A stretch of DNA of 64,000 bases, taken from assembly GCA_045538735.1 (NCBI GenBank), contig JAZSRY010000056.1, positions 1 to 64,000 of the forward strand, given 5' to 3'. A model generated the notes under the pieces. The model searched no databases, was not told where the DNA came from, and saw only the letters and a program-made list of their open reading frames with translations. The first letter of the stretch is position 1. The number at the start of each line of letters is the position of its first letter. This DNA comes from SIG459 sp045538735. Lineage in GTDB: Bacteria; Bacillota; Clostridia; Oscillospirales; Oscillospiraceae. The position numbers and the translations under genes are program-made. This document shows, piece by piece, positions 17,401-24,946 of the stretch.

Positions 17401-18145
17401 CCGCGCTGTTATAGCCGCCGGTGCAGATGCAGAAATCGCAGTCATCCGTAACCTTACAGCTGATGATGTTGCACGCAGCATTGAGGATATTGCACGCAAA
17501 ATGAGCGAAAGCCAGATGATTTTCATCCCTGGCGGCTTCTCCGGCGGCGACGAACCTGATGGCAGCGCAAAGTTCATCACTGCTTTCTTCCGCAATCCCG
17601 CAATCAAAGAGCAGGTTGCCGAACTTCTTGATAAGCGTGACGGCCTTATGCTCGGTATCTGCAACGGCTTCCAGGCACTTATTAAGCTGGGTCTTGTTCC
17701 CTTCGGCAAGATAATCGATACTGATGAAAATTGCCCCACTCTCAGCTACAATGTGATTGGACGCCATCAGTCCAAGCTTGTTCGCACCCGCATTTGCTCC
17801 AATGCTTCTCCTTGGCTTGCAGCAACCAAGCCCGGTGAGATATACACTGTTCCCATCTCCCACGGCGAGGGTCGTTTCCTTGCTTCCGAAGAGCTTGTGA
17901 GAAAGCTTGCCGAAAACGGACAGATTGCTACCCAGTATGTTGATCTGGATGGTGCTGCAACCTTTAACGGTGAATTTAATCCCAATGGCTCTATCTTTGC
18001 TATTGAAGGCATAACCTCACCCGATGGTCGTGTCCTCGGTAAGATGGGTCACAGTGAGCGCGTGGGCAAGAACCTCTATAAGAATGTTATTGGCAACTAC
18101 GATATGAAGCTCTTTGAGTCCGCAGTTGCATATTTCAAGAAGTAA
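14453..18145 (+). CDS. purL: phosphoribosylformylglycinamidine synthase, single-chain
   Basis: Converts FGAR and glutamine to FGAM. The 1230-residue chain fuses a PurS-like N-terminus, the two-lobed synthetase (VDTYWSDHCRHTTF near residue 220; NETHNHPTEIEPFGGAATC near residue 322) and a class I glutamine amidotransferase from about residue 965. The amidotransferase triad looks intact: Cys in MLGICNGFQ (about 1068) and His-Glu in SHGEGRF. Length and features fit the long PurL form common in Clostridia rather than separate PurS/PurQ/PurL. In contrast to PurF of the same operon, this glutaminase appears active. Confidence 0.95.
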   Translation: MVYRVFVEKKPGLAPEAAGLLADCRNFLGLDALKDVRILNRYDVSGIDAELFDYARTTVFSEPQLDNVYAQAELSDAHTVFAVEPLPGQFDQRADSAAQCIQLLSQGERPTVRSAKVYALYGELTQKDVDAVKAYVINAVESREASLEMPETLDAEYATPDRVETVSGFIALDDEGLATLLDKMGLAMDLDDLKFLQAYFRDEEGRDPSVTEIRVVDTYWSDHCRHTTFSTHIDNVKIDDSAIADAYQRYLEARIEVYGEEKAAKRPQTLMDLATIGAKTLKKRGMLPELDESEEINACSIHVNATVDGEEQDWLLMFKNETHNHPTEIEPFGGAATCIGGCIRDPLSGRAYVHQAMRVTGGGDPRVSLEKTLSGKLPQRKLAQTAAAGYSSYGNQIGLATGHVAEIYHDGFIAKRLECGAVVAAAPAYNVRRERPAPGDVIILLGGRTGRDGIGGATGSSKSHNLKSLQTMASEVQKGNAPEERKIQRLFRNSEVTRLIKRCNDFGAGGVSVAIGELAAGLRIDLDAVRKKYDGLDGTELAISESQERMAVVVEAADADKFIAAAQAENLEAYRVAVVTEEERMVMTWKGQTIADLSRAFLDTNGATKHTQVEIAEADRSYFDAPLFESLREMASSLKCASRRGLVERFDSTIGAGSVLMPFGGKTQTSPSQAMAALFPVLPGQKTEQASIMAWGCDPDQLSCDPYLGAYSAVYTSMAKLVAAGADYKDAYFSFQEFFEKLRNEPLRWGKPFSALLGALDAQLELNAAAIGGKDSMSGSFLDKDVPPTLISFAIAPVKADKVISTEFKKSGNPVYLIASPDQTANGLKGAWDIFNMLNADGKVASAWAIENGAGEAIMKMSFGNRIGFKSNGALAGLWHQPFYGFIIAELTEEVDILGYIKIGETCEEAVIDLDGDSAGVEELFNINEAVLSGIYPTSAPASGNLEMFSFEKNERPSPIIKTARPKVLIPVFPGTNCEYDSARAVIAAGADAEIAVIRNLTADDVARSIEDIARKMSESQMIFIPGGFSGGDEPDGSAKFITAFFRNPAIKEQVAELLDKRDGLMLGICNGFQALIKLGLVPFGKIIDTDENCPTLSYNVIGRHQSKLVRTRICSNASPWLAATKPGEIYTVPISHGEGRFLASEELVRKLAENGQIATQYVDLDGAATFNGEFNPNGSIFAIEGITSPDGRVLGKMGHSERVGKNLYKNVIGNYDMKLFESAVAYFKK

Positions 18146-18160
18146 GGAGGAAAATCTTCT

Positions 18161-19828
18161 TTGAAAACTGATATTGAAATCGCTCAGTCTTGCGAAATGA
18201 AACCCATTGGTGAAATCGCAGCGGTTGCCGGCGTTGATGAAAAATATCTGGAGCTTTACGGCCGCTATAAGGCCAAGGTTGACTATGCTCTTCTGAAAGA
18301 GTCTGATCGCTCCAACGGAAAACTTATCCTTGTTACCGCTATCAACCCCACCCCTGCCGGTGAGGGAAAAACCACCACAACTGTTGGTCTTGCCGATGCT
18401 ATGCGCAAAATCGGAAAGAACACCCTTGTAGCTCTTCGCGAGCCCTCCCTTGGCCCCGTTTTCGGTGTTAAGGGCGGTGCCGCAGGCGGTGGATGGGCGC
18501 AGGTTGTTCCCATGGAAGATATCAACCTCCACTTCACCGGTGACTTCCACGCTATCGGTGCTGCCAACAATCTGCTTGCAGCAATGCTTGATAACCACAT
18601 TCAGCAGGGCAACGCTCTCGGTATTGATGTTAAAAAAATTACCTGGAAGCGCTGCGTTGATATGAATGACCGTCAGCTCCGAAACATAGTTAACGGACTC
18701 GGCGGACGCATGCAGGGAGTTCCCCGTGAAGACGGCTTTGATATCACCGTCGCATCTGAAATCATGGCTGTTCTTTGCCTTGCCGCTGATATTCCTGATC
18801 TGAAGTCTCGTCTTGGCCGCATGGTTGTTGCATACACCTATGACGGAAGACCCGTTACCGCTCACGATCTGAAGGCAGAAGGCGCAATGGCCGCCCTTCT
18901 CAAGGATGCTCTCAAGCCCAATCTCGTACAGACCCTTGAAGGTACTCCCGCATTTATCCACGGTGGTCCCTTTGCAAACATTGCACACGGCTGCAACTCC
19001 GTAATGGCTACGAAGATGGCTATGAAGCTGGCTGACTACACTGTTACCGAAGCCGGCTTCGGTGCTGACCTTGGTGCAGAAAAGTTCCTTGACATTAAGT
19101 GCCGTCTGGCAGGTCTCAAGCCCTCTGCTGTTGTTATTGTTGCCACTGTCCGCGCTCTTAAAAACCACGGCGGTGTACCCAAGGCAGAGCTTAATGCCGA
19201 AAATCTGGAAGCTCTCGAAAAGGGTCTTCCCAACCTCCTCCAGCATGTTGATAACATCAAGAATGTCTTCCGTCTCCCCTGCGTTGTTGCTATAAATGCC
19301 TTCCCCACTGACACTGCAGCTGAGCTGAAGCTTGTTGAAGATAAGTGCCGTGAGCTTGGCGTTAATGTTGCTCTGTCCGAGGTTTGGGCAAAGGGCGGCG
19401 AAGGCGGTAAGGCTCTTGCTGAAGAGGTTGTGCGTCTTTGCGAGCAGCCCAACGAGTTTAGCTTCAGCTATGATACCGAAGACAGCATTGAGAAAAAGCT
19501 TAATGACATTGCTACCAAGATTTATCATGCAAACGGCGTTGAGCTTACTGCAGGCTCTAAAAAGCAGGCTAAGGAGCTTGAGGCTCTGGGCTTTGATAAG
19601 CTTCCCATTTGCATGGCCAAGACTCAGTACTCTTTCTCTGACGATGCAAAGAAGCTTGGCGCTCCCAAGGATTTCACCATTACCGTCAGAAACATCAAGG
19701 TATCCGCAGGTGCCGGTTTCCTTGTTGCACTCACCGGTGACATTATGACCATGCCCGGTCTACCCAAGGTTCCCGCTGCTGAGAACATCGATGTTGACGA
19801 GAACGGTAAAATCACCGGACTTTTCTAA
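18161..19828 (+). CDS. fhs: formate-tetrahydrofolate ligase, TTG start
   Basis: Makes 10-formyl-THF from formate, THF and ATP, supplying the formyl groups used by PurN and the AICAR transformylase. The 555 residues include the P-loop PTPAGEGKTTTTVGL (about 62-76), GVKGGAAGGGWAQV, and the C-terminal TGDIMTMPGLPKVP. The start is TTG 18161 with AAGGAGG (18144-18150) 10 bases upstream; no ATG gives a complete protein. It is the last gene before the terminator at 19844. Confidence 0.95.
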   Translation: MKTDIEIAQSCEMKPIGEIAAVAGVDEKYLELYGRYKAKVDYALLKESDRSNGKLILVTAINPTPAGEGKTTTTVGLADAMRKIGKNTLVALREPSLGPVFGVKGGAAGGGWAQVVPMEDINLHFTGDFHAIGAANNLLAAMLDNHIQQGNALGIDVKKITWKRCVDMNDRQLRNIVNGLGGRMQGVPREDGFDITVASEIMAVLCLAADIPDLKSRLGRMVVAYTYDGRPVTAHDLKAEGAMAALLKDALKPNLVQTLEGTPAFIHGGPFANIAHGCNSVMATKMAMKLADYTVTEAGFGADLGAEKFLDIKCRLAGLKPSAVVIVATVRALKNHGGVPKAELNAENLEALEKGLPNLLQHVDNIKNVFRLPCVVAINAFPTDTAAELKLVEDKCRELGVNVALSEVWAKGGEGGKALAEEVVRLCEQPNEFSFSYDTEDSIEKKLNDIATKIYHANGVELTAGSKKQAKELEALGFDKLPICMAKTQYSFSDDAKKLGAPKDFTITVRNIKVSAGAGFLVALTGDIMTMPGLPKVPAAENIDVDENGKITGLF

Positions 19829-19843
19829 GTCATAGGCTATAAT

Positions 19844-19877
19844 AAAAAAATCCTCCGGAAATCCGGAGGATTTTTTT
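19844..19877. terminator. bidirectional terminator, end of purine operon
   Basis: TCCTCCGG (19851-19858) and CCGGAGGA (19863-19870) around AAAT, flanked by seven A and seven T. It serves both fhs (+) and ubiX (-). Confidence 0.9.
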
Positions 19878-20433
19878 AATTTTCCCATTGTTTGAAGCTG
19901 CGTGGCACGATGCCGAATTGCAGGAGAATTTTTCCGATAATATGGTTTATCTGCTCATCCATCGTTTCCGCGCCTGAATAAAATGTCAGCATTGGAGGAA
20001 TAATTGTGCATCCAAAATCCGCTGCATCATACATATTCCGCAGATGAATCTTGCTGAGAGGCGTTTCTCTTGGACAAAGGACAACTTTCCTACCCTCTTT
20101 CAAACATACATCTGCCGCCCTCAGGAGGAGATTATCCGTATAACCGCTTACAATTCCCGCAAGGGTTTTCATACTGCAAGGCAAAACTATCATCCCGTCG
20201 GTTACGAAGCTGCCGCTTGATATGTTTGCCGCCATATCATATGGCTCATAGTTCACATCAGCAAGATTATATAACTCGGAAACATCGCTGCCGCATTCCA
20301 AAGTCCAGGTCTGCGCCGCAGAGTCTGTCACAACAAGATGTATCTCGCAGTCAGTTTCTGCCTTGAGGGTTTCAATAAGCTTTTTACTCATCAAAACTCC
20401 GCTTGCGCCGGAGACGCCCACTATAATTCTCAT
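19876..20433 (-). CDS. ubiX: UbiX-type flavin prenyltransferase
   Basis: Prenylates FMN to make the prenyl-FMN cofactor of UbiD-type decarboxylases. The 185 residues begin MRIIVGVSGASGVLM, the UbiX glycine-rich FMN site. LPCSMKTLAGIVSGYTDNLL (about residues 83-102) and RETPLSKIHLRNM (about 123-135) are family blocks. It is third in an operon with a UbiD-like enzyme and an LpdD-like protein, and overlaps the latter by 4 bases. It corresponds in role to LpdB/BsdB. Confidence 0.92.
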   Translation of the reverse strand: MRIIVGVSGASGVLMSKKLIETLKAETDCEIHLVVTDSAAQTWTLECGSDVSELYNLADVNYEPYDMAANISSGSFVTDGMIVLPCSMKTLAGIVSGYTDNLLLRAADVCLKEGRKVVLCPRETPLSKIHLRNMYDAADFGCTIIPPMLTFYSGAETMDEQINHIIGKILLQFGIVPRSFKQWEN

Positions 20434-20810
20434 AATGTTCCTCCTGCCTTTAATAAGCGCAGAATTTCATCACAGCATTTTCGGCTGAGCATAGAAAGCT
20501 CCGCAATCTGAGCCTCACTTGCATTGTCAACATGTATTCCGGCAGAGACGGAAACGGTGCATTTCATTTCCCGGGAAATTGTCTTTGCAAAATATGAGGA
20601 AACTGCGTCATCTCTGTGGGAATATACGCAGACGGTGCTCACCGTTGCGGAGTCCCTTTCGTGCTCATAAACCGCAAGAGAAACCGCACCGATATGATGC
20701 AGCGTTCCGCCCCCTACAGAGACAATGATATCTTCGCCTAAATATTGAGCCTTAGCTTCAACGCAAAGTCCCTTGGACTGAGCTGAGGCTTTGATGATAT
20801 CAGAGTACAT
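20430..20810 (-). CDS. LpdD-like small subunit/chaperone of hydroxyarylic acid decarboxylase
   Basis: A 126-residue protein with no catalytic motif I know. It has a soluble alpha/beta look: VSVGGGTLHHIGAVSLAVYEH in the middle and RKCCDEILRLL near the end. Its place between UbiD- and UbiX-type genes, and its length, match LpdD of gallate decarboxylase operons, a family described as a prenylated-flavin chaperone-like protein. It overlaps the decarboxylase gene by 11 bases and ubiX by 4, so all three are translationally coupled. The family call rests on context and memory of the pattern. Confidence 0.65.
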   Translation of the reverse strand: MYSDIIKASAQSKGLCVEAKAQYLGEDIIVSVGGGTLHHIGAVSLAVYEHERDSATVSTVCVYSHRDDAVSSYFAKTISREMKCTVSVSAGIHVDNASEAQIAELSMLSRKCCDEILRLLKAGGTL

Positions 20811-22272
20811 CGGCCCACTTATCCTTATCTATGTTCATAAAGGAACATCTCTTAAATTTATCCTTCAAATCATAAGGCACTGTGCAGTCAAAAATTGCCT
20901 TGCAGGCACAGCCGTGGTGACGGCAGGAAGGAGAATATGCGGGATCACTGGAAGGCTCAAGGGGATGCAGACGCACACCGGGTATTGGAATCATGTCAAT
21001 ATCGGCCTGGAAACGGGTTGTCATTGCCCAGATAACATCGTTAATGTCAAAAAGGTCAACATCCTCGTCCACCAGGAAGACATGCTTCAGTTCACGAAAA
21101 GCCGCAAAGGCGATAAGACCCGCCTGTCTCTGCTTGCCTTCGTCTATGGGAGCCACCTTCTTAACCTGAATGACAGCACCGTATTTGCCGCCTCCAAAGG
21201 GAGCGCAGTAAACATTCTGAACAAAATCATTAAGGGCTTTCTTTTCCATCAGAAGAATGCTTGCTTCGGTGGGAAGACCTGCCATACTGACATGCTCTTC
21301 GGAAGGACCGATAACAGTCTGCATAATGGGATTATGGCGTGTTGTAACAGCCTTAACCTTAAGAACAGGGACTGCAGGAAGGGCTGCGCCAATATAACCG
21401 GGGAACTCGGGCATAGCATAGCCGGTGTTGGTATTTACATCCTCGCGTATATATTCGCCGGGAATAAGCTCGCACTCAAGAACATACTCGGAGTTGGCAA
21501 TGCAAAGCTCATCGATTGTGAGGCACTTTGTAAGCTCTACAGGCTCCCCGCGAAGACCGCCCGCGCAATGAAGCTCATCATAGCCAATGGGAGTTGTGGG
21601 AGACTCAAAGCAGGACGCAATACAAATAGCGGGATCAACGCCTATGGAAATGGAAATAGGCATAGGCTTACCCATCTTTTCATACTTTTCACGGAAAATA
21701 TCAAGATGACGTCCACCCGGAACAAAATACATAGAAATTATGTCCTTCCCCTGGAGGCAGAGACGGTGAATGGTAACGTCCTTCTCCCCTGTCTCGGGGT
21801 CAGTTGCATAGCAAAGTCCCATGGTTATGTAAGGACCAGCATCCTCCTCTGTGTTGGTGGGAGCGGGAACAAGTTTTCTTACATCGAAATCAGGATCATC
21901 GGCATAATAAACTTCCTGCTGGCAGAGGGCAAGTTCATTGGGAATAATCACAGGAGGAATGGGATTGGAAACGGCTTCCATTAGCTTAAACCCGAGTCTT
22001 TCGGGCTTTTCATTAAGAATATAGCCAACTCTCTGACGACTTGCCAATATACCGGTGCATACCCGTGCGCCGGGATGTCCCTTAACATTATTAAAGACCA
22101 TTGCGGGTCCATTCTGTTTAGTGGGACGCATAACAGTTCCGCCGGCGCCAACATAGCGGTAAACACCCGATATTTCGGCATGAGGATCTGCTTCAATATC
22201 GGTCTCGACAAGCTGGCCGGGAATATCTCTGAGCATATCAATACAGGAACGCAAATCAGTACATTTTTTCAT
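20800..22272 (-). CDS. UbiD-family hydroxyarylic acid decarboxylase (gallate/4-hydroxybenzoate type)
   Basis: Predicted prenyl-FMN-dependent, non-oxidative decarboxylase. Its 490 residues equal the length of LpdC-type enzymes. UbiD features include the N-terminal DLRSCIDML, the central SIGVDPAICIASC, and the C-terminal CACKAIFDCTVPYDLKDKF, which is typical of the gallate, vanillate and 4-hydroxybenzoate decarboxylase subgroup. The exact substrate cannot be told from sequence. CAGGAGG sits upstream of ATG 22272. It is the first gene of the operon, with a promoter at 22297-22325. Confidence 0.88.
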   Translation of the reverse strand: MKKCTDLRSCIDMLRDIPGQLVETDIEADPHAEISGVYRYVGAGGTVMRPTKQNGPAMVFNNVKGHPGARVCTGILASRQRVGYILNEKPERLGFKLMEAVSNPIPPVIIPNELALCQQEVYYADDPDFDVRKLVPAPTNTEEDAGPYITMGLCYATDPETGEKDVTIHRLCLQGKDIISMYFVPGGRHLDIFREKYEKMGKPMPISISIGVDPAICIASCFESPTTPIGYDELHCAGGLRGEPVELTKCLTIDELCIANSEYVLECELIPGEYIREDVNTNTGYAMPEFPGYIGAALPAVPVLKVKAVTTRHNPIMQTVIGPSEEHVSMAGLPTEASILLMEKKALNDFVQNVYCAPFGGGKYGAVIQVKKVAPIDEGKQRQAGLIAFAAFRELKHVFLVDEDVDLFDINDVIWAMTTRFQADIDMIPIPGVRLHPLEPSSDPAYSPSCRHHGCACKAIFDCTVPYDLKDKFKRCSFMNIDKDKWADVL

Positions 22273-22296
22273 GGTGAACCTCCTGTTTTTTTCTTT

Positions 22297-22325
22297 ATTT
22301 TACAATGCTGTAATTGAAAAATCAA
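22297..22325 (-). promoter_or_regulatory. predicted promoter of the decarboxylase operon
   Basis: On the minus strand, TTGATT (22325-22320), a 17-base spacer and TAAAAT (22302-22297). Confidence 0.6.
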
Positions 22326-22330
22326 GAAAA

Positions 22331-22352
22331 TATAAACATGTTCATATTTATA
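22331..22352. promoter_or_regulatory. imperfect palindrome upstream of the decarboxylase promoter
   Basis: A 22-base AT-rich imperfect palindrome in which 18 of 22 positions match the reverse complement (half-site TATAAAnATG). It lies 5 bases upstream of the -35 element, a usual place for an activator site, and overlaps the cutC stop codon. No regulator gene is adjacent. Confidence 0.4.
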
Positions 22353-23079
22353 TTGCCGACTTCAATGCCTTAACTTTTTCTATATCAGTGATGCTGAATT
22401 CGTCTTCGGGCATACCTGCAGCACCGAAATGCACATTGGGATTAGAATGGCAGGAACTATCCTTATGCTTGCTTCCTGCAGAAGCGTGAATTTGATTGCA
22501 GCCGCACATTTCAATTAGTTGGGACACATTATGCGCTCTAATTCCGCCACCCGGAAGTATCTCAATTCTTGAGTCGGCATACTCAATCATTTCTTTAAGA
22601 GTAACTGCACCCTCAATGGAATTTGCAGCTTGTCCGCTGGTAAGAATGCGGTCAAAGCCAAGCTCAATAAGCTCGTCCATAGCTTTTTTCCAATCTGGTA
22701 CAACATCAAAAGCTCTGTGGAAAACTTTAATTCTGTCTCCTGCAGCATTTATCAAAAGTTTGCATCGCTCGATGTCTATGTTTCCGTCAGGTTTCAATAC
22801 GCCAAAAACAAGACCGTCAACGCCTTCCGCAGCAAATTCTTTTGCATCAGAGAGCATACATTCAAATTCTGCCTCGGTGTAGCAAAAGCCTCCATCTCTC
22901 GGTCTCACCATAGCTATGATTGGTATGCCAATCTTTTTAGCCTCTCGAACAAGACCTATGCTAGGCGTAAGACCCCCAAGAAAAAGAGCGGAATTCAGTT
23001 CAACGCGGTCTGCACCTCCTGCTTTCGCATTGATAACATCGTCAAGGCTTCCACAGCAAATTTCAAGCTTGATACTCAT
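22348..23079 (-). CDS. cutC: CutC family protein
   Basis: A 243-residue TIM-barrel-type protein of the CutC family: LEICCGSLDD at residues 5-14, GGADRVELNSAL, and RPRDGGFCYTEAEF in the middle. The family was named for copper homeostasis in E. coli, but that role is disputed and the reaction is unknown. It follows the MoaE-like gene by 9 bases at the end of the molybdenum cofactor operon. Copper thiolate chemistry touches molybdopterin synthesis, so the placement may mean something, but that is inference. Confidence 0.9.
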   Translation of the reverse strand: MSIKLEICCGSLDDVINAKAGGADRVELNSALFLGGLTPSIGLVREAKKIGIPIIAMVRPRDGGFCYTEAEFECMLSDAKEFAAEGVDGLVFGVLKPDGNIDIERCKLLINAAGDRIKVFHRAFDVVPDWKKAMDELIELGFDRILTSGQAANSIEGAVTLKEMIEYADSRIEILPGGGIRAHNVSQLIEMCGCNQIHASAGSKHKDSSCHSNPNVHFGAAGMPEDEFSITDIEKVKALKSAI

Positions 23080-23088
23080 AAACTATCC

Positions 23089-23481
23089 TCATGCATAAAT
23101 CTCTGTTTCTTCAACACATTCGTTCTTAATTCTGCCAACAATATAATCGAGACCGTTAATGACTCTGGGGCGGATATCACCGCCCACAAGGATATACATG
23201 ATATCCTCACCTGCTTCCAATTCACCCTCATTCAGCCAGGCTTTGATGTAATAAATGCCATCTAGCTTATATCCGTCGGAAATTATTTCATCCAAAAGTT
23301 CTTTGTCATAAGAAAATAGAAGCGATTTTACTTCCTTATCCGTATCAATGCCTTCCCTTACCTTTGCTTTGGGACTTACTCTCACAGTACCGTTATGAAG
23401 AAGATACATTCCGCATTTTGCGGCGCTTTCATGGCTCTTTGCTTCAGCCATCCATTTTTCAATGGAGGGTTTTTCTTTCAT
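23089..23481 (-). CDS. MoaE-like molybdenum cofactor biosynthesis protein
   Basis: A 130-residue protein resembling a divergent MoaE (large subunit of molybdopterin synthase). GMYLLHNGTVR (about residues 24-34) recalls the MoaE N-terminal strand. The later part, GELEAGEDIMYILVGGDIRP, recalls the VGE...hR region. I do not see the usual C-terminal K-x-x-x-PIWK motif. No MoaD is adjacent. Start: ATG 23481 with GGGGAGGAG just upstream; an in-frame codon at 23499 lies before this site. It overlaps mogA by 4 bases. Confidence 0.6.
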   Translation of the reverse strand: MKEKPSIEKWMAEAKSHESAAKCGMYLLHNGTVRVSPKAKVREGIDTDKEVKSLLFSYDKELLDEIISDGYKLDGIYYIKAWLNEGELEAGEDIMYILVGGDIRPRVINGLDYIVGRIKNECVEETEIYA

Positions 23482-23981
23482 TTTTTCTCCTCCCCACAAT
23501 CAGCACTGCCTGCACTATGAAGCATATCTATTCCATGACGGACAGCATAAATAACTGCAAGTATATTTTCGCAGGCAGCTTTTTTACTGCCGGGAAGATT
23601 AATTATAAGGCTGCGACCCCTTATGCCTGCTTCACTGCGGCTCAAACATCCGTGAGGAGTAATTTTCATGCTCTCAGCCCGCATAGCCTCGGGTATACCG
23701 GGAGTTCTTCTTTCAACAACCGCCAGAGTGGCCTCAGGAGTTATGTCTCGGGGAGAAAATCCTGTGCCTCCGGTGCTTAGGATCAAATCAATCTTCATTT
23801 CATCGGAGCAGCGGCAGAATACTTCTTTAATTTTATCAAAATCATCGGGAATTATTGCAGTATGAACTATCTCCCAATCATTATTTCTGAGAATTTCACA
23901 TATTGCGGGACCGCTTGTATCAACACGCTGGCCAACGGCGCCTTTATCACTTATGGTTATTACCGCAGCAGTATATACCAT
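23478..23981 (-). CDS. mogA: MogA/MoaB-type molybdopterin adenylyltransferase
   Basis: Predicted to adenylate molybdopterin before molybdate insertion. The 167-residue protein has AVITISDKGA at the start, LILSTGGTGFSPRDITPEAT near residues 66-85, and the C-terminal LIINLPGSKKA, all typical of MogA/MoaB. It sits between the MobB-MoaC fusion and the MoaE-like gene. MogA and MoaB cannot be firmly separated by eye. Confidence 0.88.
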   Translation of the reverse strand: MVYTAAVITISDKGAVGQRVDTSGPAICEILRNNDWEIVHTAIIPDDFDKIKEVFCRCSDEMKIDLILSTGGTGFSPRDITPEATLAVVERRTPGIPEAMRAESMKITPHGCLSRSEAGIRGRSLIINLPGSKKAACENILAVIYAVRHGIDMLHSAGSADCGEEKK

Positions 23982-23983
23982 GT

Positions 23984-24943
23984 TCAGTCTTCCTTTCTGA
24001 CAAAATCTCCGTGAACTCCGCCGCTTTTGCTGAGGAGCCGGACATCACTTATGACAATATCCTTCTGAACGGCCTTGCACATATCATAGACAGTTAGAGC
24101 AGCAACGGAAACCGCAGTAAGAGCTTCCATCTCAATGCCGGTTTTCCCAGCGCAGGCAGCTTCAGCTTTAATATCAACGCAGCAAAGATCTTCATCGAGG
24201 CTAAGTTCCATATTCACTCCCTCAATAAAAACATTGTGGCACATAGGTATGAGCTCAGCGGTCTTTTTGGCGCCCATAATGCCGGCAATCTGTGCAACAG
24301 TAAGCACATCGCCTTTCTTCATTCCGCCGTTTTTAATCAAAGCAAAGGTTTCGGGACTAACAAATACTCTTGCCCCCGCAACAGCGCTTCTGCGGTTTTC
24401 GGGTTTTTCACCCACGTCAACCATCTTGGCACGGCCTTCTTCATTAAAATGAGTGAAATCATTCATATTCTTCATAATAAAGCTCTTTAACCCCTCTATG
24501 TCGTCAATATGGAAATGCGGAATCTCGGTATCAATATTCTCATAATCGCTCATGATCGCTATGAACTTATCAAAAGAATCTGTGAATCCCTTTCCGCAGG
24601 CTTTTCTTGCAATGCCTATTCGAGGTAATGACTCATTTTTATAACCCTCAACCAGAATTAAATTGACATCATTGATTCTTTGAATAAGCTGAATCAGGTC
24701 AAGTTCCCGGCTTTCAATAAAAGCTGTTTTGCTCTTTGAAGAAATAAGACTTACAGCAGCACCTGCGGCGGTAAAACGGTATGAATCCTTTCCCTCGCGA
24801 TCAATTTCGAAATCGTGACCGTCGTGCTTTATGACGGCAACGGCATAACCGTCTGCTGAGAGCGCAGAAACCAGTTTTTCAATAACTGTGGTTTTACCGG
24901 TTCCGGAAAAAGCAGAAAATGCAAATATAGGAACACTTTGCAT
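23984..24943 (-). CDS. MobB-MoaC fusion: molybdopterin guanine dinucleotide adapter plus cyclic pyranopterin monophosphate synthase
   Basis: Two enzymes in one 319-residue chain. Residues 1 to about 155 look like MobB, a GTP-binding protein, with Walker A FSGTGKTT (about 12-19) and ILVEGYKNE in the Walker B region. Residues about 160-319 are a full MoaC, which makes cyclic pyranopterin monophosphate: MVDVGEKPENRRSAVAGARV at its start, then AELIPMCHNVFIEGV, EMEALTAVSVAALTVYDMCKA and SKSGG at the end. It follows moaA, whose product MoaC processes. No mobA is seen in the window. Confidence 0.9.
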   Translation of the reverse strand: MQSVPIFAFSAFSGTGKTTVIEKLVSALSADGYAVAVIKHDGHDFEIDREGKDSYRFTAAGAAVSLISSKSKTAFIESRELDLIQLIQRINDVNLILVEGYKNESLPRIGIARKACGKGFTDSFDKFIAIMSDYENIDTEIPHFHIDDIEGLKSFIMKNMNDFTHFNEEGRAKMVDVGEKPENRRSAVAGARVFVSPETFALIKNGGMKKGDVLTVAQIAGIMGAKKTAELIPMCHNVFIEGVNMELSLDEDLCCVDIKAEAACAGKTGIEMEALTAVSVAALTVYDMCKAVQKDIVISDVRLLSKSGGVHGDFVRKED

Positions 24944-24946
24944 AAC

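Noticed and set aside
11024..17863. A 2279-codon open reading frame on the minus strand
   Set aside because: It lies codon-on-codon opposite purO, AICARFT, purD and purL, whose sense proteins are clearly conserved. It exists because TTA, CTA and TCA are avoided. No ribosome site or domain supports it.
20791..21984. A 397-codon plus-strand frame opposite the UbiD-type gene
   Set aside because: Shadow of a conserved decarboxylase; no binding site or homology seen.
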